Shown here in pieces: positions 30,701 to 39,905 of a stretch of 60,359 nt of DNA. This stretch comes from Actinomycetes bacterium (GTDB lineage: Bacteria; Actinomycetota; Acidimicrobiia; Acidimicrobiales; Acidimicrobilacustridaceae). Numbering within the stretch: the first letter of the stretch is position 1; the number at the start of each line of letters is the position of its first letter. Below the pieces are notes generated by a model. That model ran no database searches. It saw only the letters and a list, made by a program, of their open reading frames with translations, and had not been told where the DNA came from. Where the stretch lies: assembly GCA_029782025.1 (NCBI GenBank), contig JAKOVR010000109.1, positions 1-60,359 on the forward strand. Direction: 5' to 3'. The translations under genes were made by a program, and so were the position numbers.

Positions 30701-31483
30701 CTGCTCGGGCTCGAAGCGGCCCACGCCCTCCGCGAGCTCGGCCTCGGCGTGGTCGCCCTCGACCGCGGCCCTCGGCTCATGGCCAAGCAGAGCGACGAGC
30801 GCTGCTCCGAGCTGCTCGGCAGCTACTTCGCCGGCCTCGGCATCGAGGTGGCGAGCAACGTCACGGCGACCGCCCTGCGAACCGACGGCCACGGTGCCGT
30901 CGTCGCGGTCGAGCTCTCGGACGGCACCACGGTGGATGCCGGCCTGTTCGTGGTGTGCGCCGGGATCACCCCCAACGTCGACCTGGCTCGCGCCGCCGGG
31001 ATCGCCTGCAACCGGGGCGTGCTGGTCAACGCCCGCATGGAGACCTCGGCCATCGGGGTCTACGCCGTGGGCGACGTGGCCGAGTTCGAGGGCCAAACCC
31101 CGGGGCTGTGGCCGACCGCGGTGTCCCAGGCCGAGGTGGCGGCGGCCAACGTGCTCGGCCGGGACGAGCGCTTCGACCCCGGGCTGATGCCGGTGATCCT
31201 GAAGGGCGTCGGCCTCGACATGACGTCGTGCGGCAGCTACCGGGAGGAGCCGGGCGACGACGTGGTGGTGATCGACGGACCCGGGTACGAGTACCGCAAG
31301 CTCGTCGTGCGCCACGGCCACGTGGTGGGCGCCATCGTGCTCGGCCGGCCCGACGACTCCGCCAACGTCCTCAACGCGGTGAAGAAGAACGCCGACGTGC
31401 GGGGGCTGCTCGAACCGCTGCGGGCCGGCGACTGGACCGTGCTCGAACCGGCCCGCCTGGCCCGGGCCGGCGCACCGGCCTGA
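27743..31483 (+). CDS. FHA-FHA / NosR-like polytopic / ferredoxin / FAD-NAD(P) oxidoreductase fusion
   Basis: 1246 residues. Two FHA domains (about 52-125 and 200-275), each with 'DPSVSRRHL' and 'EDLGSSYGTTVNG', so both phosphothreonine-binding sites look intact. A Pro/Ala linker (277-350) leads to about eight membrane helices (375-680). Between helices lie cysteine clusters 'NICPLA', 'WCSSHCPM' and 'HCQPCVGCTKHCYDF', resembling NosR/polyferredoxin iron-sulfur loops. A [2Fe-2S] ferredoxin-like domain follows (about 725-816) with 'GCRMGMCGADP' and a later 'ACCARL'. The C-terminal half (835-1246) is a two-dinucleotide flavoprotein with 'VVVIGNGVAGTTTADF', 'VVAGAGLLGLEAAHAL' and 'GVYAVGDVAEF', as in NirB or rubredoxin reductases. 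It should move electrons between NAD(P)H, FAD, iron-sulfur and the membrane under phospho-signal control. The role is inferred and the substrate unknown. Confidence 0.85.
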   Translation: MTAPFSRVRTVHRPTIARGSLASATAILPTPAPPVPVTVTEPGAPTREEVVTDVVVVGRDAHGIRLADPSVSRRHLLLRPGPAGLTAEDLGSSYGTTVNGRRLTGETGLSAGDVLVLGQTRLVVGVRGSVAAPPPPVGGGHPGGGTTVLVGTPSAPVTAPTLVMGGPAPGTVGPPTAPAQTPAPSWTATLTARDGTVTAVAIPTVLEVGRQGAGLAVDDPSVSRRHLAFRIGPAGLSVEDLGSSYGTTVNGHAVTAPVLLSPGDTVRFGACAITIGQPAPAPTVDAPPPTADAPPPTVEAPPPAPPPAPPPAPPAGPPAVTPGPPVLGPPELPAPVTDQPPDAGRQLIPVEAEPLPPFPNYTQLRRRVPIVAWHPVRVVSVAVYLGLCTFMVVRPDGALFFFWRLFVPVAPLIFLVAPGLWRNICPLAAANQTPRLFGFTQGRTAPAWLRDQGGGYLIACTLFLTIVPTRLLVFNTNGPATGVLLLLVIASAFAGGTVLKGKSGWCSSHCPMLPVERLYGQTPFVTVPNSHCQPCVGCTKHCYDFNPGVAYQADMADADPDWSAPRKFFAGAFPGVMVGFFGLTAAAGDPWYETYGRFYLAVLATVGLFFLLDGYLRVPTGRLAAAFGGIAFVLFYWYNAPKMADAWGQVTGADLGLAVWPLRLAVAALVGWWFVRTVAVERRFVEEAVGKPGVMLSPAATRFLAERAREADGDAGSAGAPGGPEVRFAPDDRRAVARAGQSILDVAEAAGMPIEVGCRMGMCGADPIAVLEGMEHCSPIESDEENTLRRLGYASTTRLACCARLDGPVTVSLTPERAGIHGTGAFTAPADPNLRRVVVIGNGVAGTTTADFIRRGHPDCEIHVIGREPHPLYNRMGIARLVYGRSAMQGLYLFDDAWYDERGITSWLNTQVSAVHLGARAVHLATGDAIQFDRLVLAMGSASTVLTVPGWGGPGCFVMREAADAMAMRSYVQAHGVRTAVVAGAGLLGLEAAHALRELGLGVVALDRGPRLMAKQSDERCSELLGSYFAGLGIEVASNVTATALRTDGHGAVVAVELSDGTTVDAGLFVVCAGITPNVDLARAAGIACNRGVLVNARMETSAIGVYAVGDVAEFEGQTPGLWPTAVSQAEVAAANVLGRDERFDPGLMPVILKGVGLDMTSCGSYREEPGDDVVVIDGPGYEYRKLVVRHGHVVGAIVLGRPDDSANVLNAVKKNADVRGLLEPLRAGDWTVLEPARLARAGAPA

Positions 31484-31526
31484 GCCGCACCGCTTCCGCG
31501 GACGCGACCGCCGCGGTCATCGCCGC

Positions 31527-32893
<1,367 letters not shown>

Positions 32894-32897
<4 letters not shown>

Positions 32898-33541
32898 GGG
32901 GCGGGAGTGTACGCGAGGCCTTCGAGCACGGCGGCGGGCAGCTCCACCTCAGGGTCCGGCAGGGGCGACCGGCTCGTCCACCACACCCGGCCGAGCACGA
33001 TCAGCGCGGCGGTGAGGAGGACCGTGCCGTAGCCGACGAGAGCCAGATCCACCCCGGGGCTCAGCAGCCCGAAGCAGCCCCACAACGTGGCGTCGGCGAT
33101 GGCCAACCCCCACGTGGCAGCCGACACGCCCCGCAGATCGTGCTGGCGCAGCACGAGGAGCACCTGCGGCCCGTGGTTCACGACGACGCTGACGCCGAGC
33201 ACGGCCCCGAGGAGGCCGAGGGGCATCGTGCCCAACACCACGGCCAGCCACACCAGGGCGATGCCGACGTGGCGGCGGGTGGTGACGCCCCGGAGCAGGA
33301 CGGCCGTCCACACGCACGGCACGAGGGCGACAGCGGCGGTGAGCCACACCTGCAGCACACCGGTGCCGAGCCCGTAGAGCACCCAGCCGAGGTCGCTGAC
33401 GAGGCCGTTGAGCACCGCCACCGGCGACACGCCGTGGGGCACACCCGTGCGCCACAGCTTCAAGGGCTGGGGGAGGAGGCGGGCGAAGAAGGCGGCGACG
33501 GCGAGCCATCCGATGATCTGCGCCAGCGCCTCGTAGGTCAC
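32894..33541 (-). CDS. SWEET/PQ-loop family transporter-like membrane protein
   Basis: 215 residues with seven predicted helices and two PQ-loop-like motifs: 'FFARLLPQPLKLWRTG' near the N-terminus and 'NHGPQVLLVLRQHDLRGVS' in the second half. This is the duplicated (3+1+3) arrangement rather than single bacterial SemiSWEET triple-helix units. Bacterial relatives carry small sugars or amino acids. GTG 33541 is chosen as the start of helix 1. It precedes the glutamine-synthetase-like gene with a GTGA overlap, so it may supply that pathway, which is an inference. Confidence 0.75.
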
Positions 33542-33638
33542 GGGCCGAGGGTACTGAGGAGGGGCGGCCCGATCCCACCCGGCGCCCGCGGCGGACACCG
33601 ACGCGACGCCGGCGCGGCCGGCACTACGGTTCCGGCCC

Positions 33639-35249
33639 ATGGCTGAGGCAGCGCAGGGCGCGAACAAGTACGTGCTGGCCGTGGATCTGGGGACCGGCGG
33701 ACCGAAGGTGGCGATCGTGTCCACCGACGGCGACGTGGTGGCCCACACCTACGCCCGCAACCAGCTCATCCTCATCGAGGGCGGTGGGGCCGAGCAGGAC
33801 CCGGAGGAGTGGTGGACCACCATCACCGACGGCATACGCCAACTCGTGGCCGCCGGTCACGTCCCCGCTGCCGACATCGTCGCCATCAGCGTGAGCACCC
33901 AGTGGATGGGCACGGTCGCCGTGGGCGACGACGGCCGTCATCTCATGAACGCCGTGATCTGGATGGACAACCGCGGCGCCCCCCACGCCGAGAAGGTCAC
34001 GGGCGGCGCGCTGGCCATCCCCGGGATCGGGTACGACGCCCGCAAGCTCCGGACCTGGCTGTCCTACACCGGCGGCCTGCCCAGCCGCACCGGCAAGGAC
34101 CCGGTGGGCCACATCCTGTTCATCAAGCACGAGCGGCCCGACGTCTACGCCCGCACCAAGGTGTTCCTCGAGCCGATGGACTACCTCAACCTGCGGCTGA
34201 CCGGCCGGGCGGCGGCGTCGTTCGACTCCATCACGGGCTACTGGAGCACCGACAACCGCGACCTGTCCGCCGTCCACTACGACGACCGGCTCATCCGGAT
34301 GTGCGGGCTCGACCGCGACAAGCTCCCCGAGCTCCTCCCCACCGGCGCCGTGCTGGGCCCGATCACCGCCGAGGTGGCCGCGGACCTCGGGCTCGGCACC
34401 GACGTGCAGGTGATCATGGGCACCGGCGACACCGCGTCGGCCGGGATCGGCAGCGGGGCCGTGCGCGACTTCGAGGCCCACCTGTACGTGGGGACGTCGT
34501 CGTGGCTGTCGTGCCATGTGCCGTTCAAGAAGACCGACATCACCTCCAACATCACGTCGCTCCCGTCGGGCATCCCCAACCGCTACTGGGTGGCCACCGA
34601 GCAGGACGTCGCCGGCAAGGCCCTCAGTTGGCTGATCGACAACGTGCTCTACCCGTCCGACGCGCTGGAGTCGGGGGCGCCGCCCGAGGATGTCCTCGAC
34701 CGTCTCAACGTCATGGCCGCCAGCGTGCCCGCCGGGAGCAACAACACGATGTTCCTGCCGTGGCTCAACGGCGAGCGCACCCCTGTCGACGACCACACGC
34801 TCCGGGGCGGCTGGTACAACGCCTCGCTCACCACCGACCGCTCGGTGATGGTGCGTGCGCTCTTCGAGGGTGTGGCCCTCAACTCCCGCTGGATGCTCGA
34901 GGCAGCCGAGCGGTTCGTGAAGAAGTACCGGCCGGAGGGGTTCGAGCACATCAACTTCGTCGGCGGCGGGGCCCGGTCCGACCTGTGGTGCCAGATCATG
35001 GCCGACGTCCTCGACCGGCCGATCCGCCAAGTCCACGACTCGGTGCTGGCCAACGTGCGGGGCGCCGGCTTCTCGGCCTCCGTGGCCCTCGGCTACCTCC
35101 GGTGGGACGACATCCCCGGGAAGATCGCCATCGACGCCACCTACGAGCCCAACCCGGCCAACCGCGCCACCTACGACACCCTGTTCGAGGTGTTCACCGG
35201 CATCTACAAGGCCAACAAGAAGCTCTTCGCCCGCCTCAACGGCCACTGA
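33639..35249 (+). CDS. FGGY-family carbohydrate kinase (xylulokinase-like)
   Basis: 536 residues of the FGGY/ASKHA kinase family. The phosphate-1 loop is 'LAVDLGTGGPKVAIVSTDGD'; 'VSTQWMGTVAVGDDG', 'IWMDNRG' and 'GTSSWLSCH' follow, and 'FVGGGARSDLWCQIMADVL' is the FGGY C-terminal signature with 'GAGFSASVALGYL'. It should phosphorylate a ketose or polyol with ATP, though the exact sugar is not determinable. ATG 33639. It is divergent from the SWEET-like transporter (97 bp apart), which would be a plausible partner. Repeat A4 follows 17 bp after the stop. Confidence 0.9.
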   Translation: MAEAAQGANKYVLAVDLGTGGPKVAIVSTDGDVVAHTYARNQLILIEGGGAEQDPEEWWTTITDGIRQLVAAGHVPAADIVAISVSTQWMGTVAVGDDGRHLMNAVIWMDNRGAPHAEKVTGGALAIPGIGYDARKLRTWLSYTGGLPSRTGKDPVGHILFIKHERPDVYARTKVFLEPMDYLNLRLTGRAAASFDSITGYWSTDNRDLSAVHYDDRLIRMCGLDRDKLPELLPTGAVLGPITAEVAADLGLGTDVQVIMGTGDTASAGIGSGAVRDFEAHLYVGTSSWLSCHVPFKKTDITSNITSLPSGIPNRYWVATEQDVAGKALSWLIDNVLYPSDALESGAPPEDVLDRLNVMAASVPAGSNNTMFLPWLNGERTPVDDHTLRGGWYNASLTTDRSVMVRALFEGVALNSRWMLEAAERFVKKYRPEGFEHINFVGGGARSDLWCQIMADVLDRPIRQVHDSVLANVRGAGFSASVALGYLRWDDIPGKIAIDATYEPNPANRATYDTLFEVFTGIYKANKKLFARLNGH

Positions 35250-35266
35250 CCCCACCCGACCACGGG

Positions 35267-35315
35267 CCCTTGGGTGCGTGAGGGTGCGCTATGCGCGCCC
35301 TCACGCACCCAAGGG
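35267..35315 (+). repeat. Type A palindromic repeat, copy A4
   Basis: 23-bp arms with a TAT centre and a single mismatch that pairs as U-G in plus-strand RNA. It lies after the FGGY kinase and 42 bp before the co-directional GNAT gene, so here it may separate two transcription units. Confidence 0.9.
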
Positions 35316-35357
35316 ATAGCGTGACGGCCGGCTGGACCGAGGACGAAGGGAGCGCCG

Positions 35358-35969
35358 ATGGCGACCGTCGAGCAGCAGCGCCGCACGCCCGTGGCGCGGC
35401 CCGCCGCCAAGAGCGACGCCAAGTGGATGGCCGACGTGCTCGCTCGCGCCTTCTGGGACGACCCCGTGTTCACCTGGCTGCACCCGCGGGTGGCCACCCG
35501 TTACGCCGCGCTGCGCCGGTTCTTCCTCGCCGAGGTCCGCATGAGCCTGCGGCGGGGTCGCATCCTCACCACCGACGATCTCGGCGCGGTGTCGGTGTGG
35601 GCACCACCTGGGAAGTGGAAGACCCCACCGCTCGACGCCGCCCGCATGGCGCCGTCGGGGGTGTTCCTGGCCCACGAGCCCGTGGTGGCGGCCAAGTTCT
35701 TCTTCCACATGGAGAAGCAGCACCCGACCGAACCCCACTGGTACCTCGCCACGCTCGGCTCGGACCCCGGGCGGAAGGGCTCCGGATCGGCCAAGGCCCT
35801 TCTCGAGACCGTGCTCGGGGAGTGCGACCGGGACGGCCTCCCTGCCTACCTCGAGTCCTCGAAGTTCGAGAACGTCGGGTACTACGAGCGGTTCGGCTTC
35901 GAGGTCACCGGTGAGATCCAGGTCGGCGACTCGCCCACCCTGTGGTCGATGTGGCGGCCGGTGAAGTGA
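35358..35969 (+). CDS. GNAT family N-acetyltransferase
   Basis: 203 residues. 'AKWMADVLARAFWDDPVFTW' opens the fold, 'HWYLATLGSDPGRKGSGSAK' is the acetyl-CoA-binding motif A (degenerate G-x-G-S), and 'LESSKFENVGYYERFGFEVT' is the C-terminal signature. The 'WHP' and 'PPGKWKTP' pattern places it with the small-molecule acetyltransferase group seen in actinobacteria. The acyl acceptor is unknown. ATG 35358. Confidence 0.85.
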   Translation: MATVEQQRRTPVARPAAKSDAKWMADVLARAFWDDPVFTWLHPRVATRYAALRRFFLAEVRMSLRRGRILTTDDLGAVSVWAPPGKWKTPPLDAARMAPSGVFLAHEPVVAAKFFFHMEKQHPTEPHWYLATLGSDPGRKGSGSAKALLETVLGECDRDGLPAYLESSKFENVGYYERFGFEVTGEIQVGDSPTLWSMWRPVK

Positions 35970-35996
35970 CCCGGCCGGCGAACTGACCGCGGCGAT

Positions 35997-36566
35997 TCAG
36001 GCCGCCGGCACGTAGCGCCGCGGCCGGAACGTGGCGTCGATGCCGCCACCGTCGCTCGGCGGGGCCGACGGTGTGGCCACCGGCGGGGCGGTCGGGGCCA
36101 CCGCGACGGCAGGGGGCGCGGCCGCGGCCGACGGAACGGCGACGTCTGGGCCGACCGTGAGGTGCGGGCCGACCACCTCGCCGGTGGCGACCGCGGCGGG
36201 GGCCGGGGCCGGGGCCGGGGCCGGGGCCGGGGCCGGAGCCGGGGCCGGCAGCGGCGCCGACGCGCCCGCCGGGACCGGCGCAGCGGCGGCGCCTCGGGCC
36301 TGCCGCTCGGCGTTGACCGCGGCGATGCCGCGGCGGGTCAGGACCCACTCGGCGCCGCAGGCCACGCAGCGGTGGTAGGACGCCCCCCGGGCCGGGTCGA
36401 CATCTTCGATCAACCCGTAGTCCGCGCACGCTGGGCAGGGCGACGGCACCCCGAAGCACAGGTGCCGCCCCGGGGCCAGCCGTTCGGTCACCCGGCGGGC
36501 GGCCGCCAGCTCCCACGGAGCCATGGTCGAGGTGGAGGCGGGGCGGCGACGGGGCAGGAGCTTCAT
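35997..36566 (-). CDS. Zinc-ribbon protein with Ala-Pro repeat tail
   Basis: 189 residues. The N-terminal half has a zinc ribbon with 'CPACADYG' and 'CVACGAEWVLT'. The middle is an (Ala-Pro)8 run encoded by a GGGGCC hexamer array, followed by a low-complexity Ala/Pro/Val tail. No membrane segment or catalytic motif. The zinc ribbon suggests nucleic-acid or protein binding; nothing more can be said. It is convergent with the GNAT gene (27 bp). Confidence 0.65.
   Translation of the reverse strand: MKLLPRRRPASTSTMAPWELAAARRVTERLAPGRHLCFGVPSPCPACADYGLIEDVDPARGASYHRCVACGAEWVLTRRGIAAVNAERQARGAAAAPVPAGASAPLPAPAPAPAPAPAPAPAPAAVATGEVVGPHLTVGPDVAVPSAAAAPPAVAVAPTAPPVATPSAPPSDGGGIDATFRPRRYVPAA
36199..36246 (-). 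repeat. GGGGCC hexanucleotide microsatellite (8 units, one variant)
   Basis: Seven perfect GGGGCC units and one GGAGCC on the plus strand, in frame within the zinc-ribbon gene. Gain or loss of units would only lengthen or shorten the Ala-Pro linker. Confidence 0.95.
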
Positions 36567-36652
36567 GCCCCGATTGAACCCACCCGGAGGTGAAGGGAAC
36601 GTGAAACGAATGCTCGGATTCTGTTATCCGGCTGAGCCATCGGTCACACGGG

Positions 36653-37387
36653 TCAGGCCTCGACCTCGACGCCGAGCGTGCGGGCCGTCGGCGAGTTGGG
36701 CACCTCGGACTTGTCGGGGAAGGTGCCGAGCACGTGGTCGGCCAGGTGGACGGTGACGCCCATCCAGTAGTGCTCGTTCTTGTAGTGGTGGAGCCGGTGC
36801 GCCCGCCAGATGTACTTGTAGTAGGCGCTCTTGGGCTTGTAGGCGGTGTGGATGAGGAAGTGCGTCCACTCGTAGGTGAGGAGCATCGCCAGCGACACAC
36901 CCACGCCGGTGAGGAAGGCGCCGTGCGTGCCGGCGACGCTTCGCTCGATCAACACCATGGCGGCACCGAGGCTGAGCATGTCCCGCAACGGCACGAACGA
37001 CGTGTGGGGATCGGTCGGGTGCAGGTGGTGGTACCGGTGCTTCTTGGCCGCGTGCAGGTCGAGGGTGAAGCGCCCGACCTTCCGGGGCTTGATGTGCAGC
37101 ACGTAGACGTGGATCGCCCACTCGGTGAAGGGCTCGAGGGCGAGGATGCCGGCCCCCATGGCCAGGTCGTGCCACGACCAGTCGCCCTCCTTGGCCCGGA
37201 GCACGACCACGCCGGCGAGGGCCGGGGCGATGATCTTGGGGGTGGCCTTCCCGAAGAAGAACCGGGCCGCATCCCGCAGGGTCTTGATCTTCTCGCCCCC
37301 CTCGCGGTGGGCCCGCTCGACGGCGGTGCCCTCCAGGGCCTCGTCGACCGGCGCAGGCAGCGTCAGGACGTGATCGGTGGTGCTCAT
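36653..37387 (-). CDS. Sterol desaturase / fatty acid hydroxylase family membrane protein
   Basis: 244 residues. The eight-His diiron pattern is visible: 'HAAKKHRYHHLHP', 'LIHTAY', 'WRAHRLHHYKNEHYWMG' and 'VHLADHVLG'. It has about four membrane helices and fits the SUR2/FA2H-like carotenoid/fatty-acid hydroxylase superfamily (PF04116). Likely substrate is a fatty acyl chain or a carotenoid ring; the neighbouring CruF-like carotenoid gene and FadR-type regulator make both plausible. ATG 37387 overlaps the regulator stop by 4 bp (ATGA), so it is co-transcribed with that regulator. Confidence 0.88.
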   Translation of the reverse strand: MSTTDHVLTLPAPVDEALEGTAVERAHREGGEKIKTLRDAARFFFGKATPKIIAPALAGVVVLRAKEGDWSWHDLAMGAGILALEPFTEWAIHVYVLHIKPRKVGRFTLDLHAAKKHRYHHLHPTDPHTSFVPLRDMLSLGAAMVLIERSVAGTHGAFLTGVGVSLAMLLTYEWTHFLIHTAYKPKSAYYKYIWRAHRLHHYKNEHYWMGVTVHLADHVLGTFPDKSEVPNSPTARTLGVEVEA

Positions 37388-38178
37388 GCGCGAGCTCCCT
37401 TCGTGGCGGATCGGGCGGATCGGGGGCGACCGGTGGACGGCGCCGGCGCGGCGGCGGGCGTGTCCCCGGCCAACGCCAACGAGATGGCGGCGCTCCCGGC
37501 CCGCAGGAGGTGGCGGGCCGCCGCTTCGGCCGCGGTCGAGTCGTGGCCGGCGATGGCCGCGACCATGGCGTCGCGGGTGGCGACGTCACGCAGCTCGGCC
37601 GACCGCAGCGGGAGCAGGAGCTCGTTGAGCGGCTCGGCGGCGGCCCGGAGCGAGTTGAAGGCCAGCCGGTAGGCGATGTTGTCGGCCCCGTCGATGATCA
37701 GCGCCCACAGCTCCCAGTCCAGGGCGGCGAGCCGGAGGTCGTCCCCCTCGCCCAGCGCGGACCGCATCGCCGTGGTGCACCGCTCCATGGCGGCGACGGT
37801 GGCTGGGACCACCCGGTCGGCGCACAGCCGGGCCGCATCGGGGCCGATGCAGGCCCGCATCTCCATCACCGACCGCGCCACCACCACGTCGACACCACCG
37901 CCGTGCAGCAGCAGATCGGCCAGCAGGTCGAGGCCGGCGGAGGTGCGGTAGTCGCACACCTTGGTGGCCCCGCCGTGGGTGATCTCGATGAGGCCGGCCT
38001 GGTCGAGGCGCTTCAGCGCTTCGCGGACGGCCTGGCGGTTGACGCCGAGCAGCTCGGTGAGGGTGCGCTCCGACGGGACGGCGTCGCCGGGGGCGAGCCG
38101 GCCGCTCAGGATCTCGTCGCGCAGCTGGGCGTAGGCGGCGTCCGAGACGGAGAGGCGGGTGACGGGGCGGAGCTCCAT
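37384..38178 (-). CDS. GntR-family (FadR subfamily) transcriptional regulator
   Basis: 264 residues. N-terminal winged helix 'AQLRDEILSGRLAPGDAVPS', recognition helix region 'LTELLGVNRQAVREALKRLD' and a C-terminal all-helical FCD/FadR effector domain ('ARLCADRVV', 'LDWELWALIIDGADNIAYRL'). The FadR box at 38213 lies 35 bp upstream, so autoregulation with acyl-CoA as effector is likely. ATG 38178 is preferred because the family domain begins there; ATG 38202 is possible but would lie nearly on the operator. It forms an operon with the fatty acid hydroxylase. Confidence 0.88.
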   Translation of the reverse strand: MELRPVTRLSVSDAAYAQLRDEILSGRLAPGDAVPSERTLTELLGVNRQAVREALKRLDQAGLIEITHGGATKVCDYRTSAGLDLLADLLLHGGGVDVVVARSVMEMRACIGPDAARLCADRVVPATVAAMERCTTAMRSALGEGDDLRLAALDWELWALIIDGADNIAYRLAFNSLRAAAEPLNELLLPLRSAELRDVATRDAMVAAIAGHDSTAAEAAARHLLRAGSAAISLALAGDTPAAAPAPSTGRPRSARSATKGARA

Positions 38179-38212
38179 GCCGAGACCGTACCCCAGACTC
38201 ATCAGGTGGTCA

Positions 38213-38227
38213 ACTGGTCTGACCAGT
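38213..38227. promoter_or_regulatory. FadR-like operator
   Basis: ACTGGTC-T-GACCAGT is a perfect 15-bp palindrome. With the flanking A it reproduces the core of the E. coli FadR consensus (AACTGGTCnGACCAGTT). It lies in the region between the FadR-family gene and the divergent carotenoid gene. Confidence 0.75.
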
Positions 38228-38264
38228 GAACCCTGACACACGCGTCAGGTGCGGGTAGCCTCGC

Positions 38265-38297
38265 GTCATCCCCTGGCGGGCCGCCCCAGGGGATGAC
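38265..38297. promoter_or_regulatory. 12-bp inverted repeat upstream of the carotenoid gene
   Basis: GTCATCCCCTGG, a 9-nt spacer and CCAGGGGATGAC, ending 15 bp before ATG 38313. It may be an operator or a leader hairpin that affects ribosome access. Confidence 0.5.
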
Positions 38298-38312
38298 GAC
38301 CGGGGGCGCGCA

Positions 38313-39152
38313 ATGGTGCAGGAGATCGTGGGGACGCTGGTCGGGCGCTGGTACGTGACCGCCTTCGGCGTCACCTTTCTCGTGCTGGCCTCCCGCCACA
38401 TGGGCTGGCGCCGCACCGGCATCTACGCCGCCGTGGCCATCGTCGTGGGGGTCATCGCCGAGAACGGCTCCACCCACTTCGGCATCCCCTACACCCGCTA
38501 CTCGTTCAACCCGGAGCTGCGGGGCAAGGAGGTCTTCGTCGGGGACGTCCCGTTGATGGTCACGCTCTCCTACACGTTCATGAGCTACTTCGCCTTCGCC
38601 GCGGCCCGGGTGATCGTGAGCGGTCCGTGGCAGCTCCGCGGTCGCCTCCCCCGGCTGGAGTTCGCGTTGGCAGTGCTCCTCGCCGTGTGGGGGATCTGGG
38701 TGGTCGACCCCGTCAGCCGTCTCGGTGCCCACTTCTTCCTGGGCGAGCTCTTCCGCTACGACGGCCCGGGCTTCTGGTTCGGCCTCCCCCTCGGCAGCCA
38801 GGTCGGGTTCGCCGTCACCTCCGGGATCCTCGTGGCCACCCTCACATGGCTCATGCGCGACGAGCCGGGCGGCACCGTCACGCGGGCGCTCGATCATCCC
38901 CGGCTCGGAGCCATCGGGGGCTTGATCGGTCAGGTCCTCTTCATGGCCGGCACGGCCTTCGTGGTCGCCCGCACCTCGAGCGATCCGTGGGTGGTGGCCC
39001 GGGCCGACGCGCTCAGCGGTTCGGCCTTCCTCATCTTCGTGCCGATGGGGCTGCTGCTGGCCGTGCACTGGAGCAGCCTCTCGTTGGCCCGCCGGGCCGC
39101 ACCGGCCCCGGTCGACGAGCGGACAACGCCAGCCGAGTACTCCCCGGCGTGA
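38313..39152 (+). CDS. Carotenoid biosynthesis protein (CruF-like)
   Basis: 279 residues with about seven to eight helices. 'ENGSTHFGIPYTRYSFNP', 'GDVPLMVTLSYTFMSYFAF' and 'WGIWVVDPVSRLGAHFF' match the carotenoid biosynthesis family (DUF422, including CruF/C50 carotenoid hydratases). Family role: adding water to a psi end group, as in gamma-carotenoid or bacterioruberin pathways. No other carotenoid genes are nearby. ATG 38313. It shares a divergent promoter region with the FadR-type regulator. Confidence 0.8.
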   Translation: MVQEIVGTLVGRWYVTAFGVTFLVLASRHMGWRRTGIYAAVAIVVGVIAENGSTHFGIPYTRYSFNPELRGKEVFVGDVPLMVTLSYTFMSYFAFAAARVIVSGPWQLRGRLPRLEFALAVLLAVWGIWVVDPVSRLGAHFFLGELFRYDGPGFWFGLPLGSQVGFAVTSGILVATLTWLMRDEPGGTVTRALDHPRLGAIGGLIGQVLFMAGTAFVVARTSSDPWVVARADALSGSAFLIFVPMGLLLAVHWSSLSLARRAAPAPVDERTTPAEYSPA

Positions 39153-39169
39153 TCGCGGCGTTGCCCTAG

Positions 39170-39874
<705 letters not shown>

Positions 39875-39905
39875 CGCCGGCGCCGGGAGCGGACGGGGCG
39901 CCCGT

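Noticed and set aside
31484..31526. Weak GC hairpin between the redox fusion and glutamine-synthetase-like genes
   Set aside because: Stem is short and imperfect; not enough to call a terminator.
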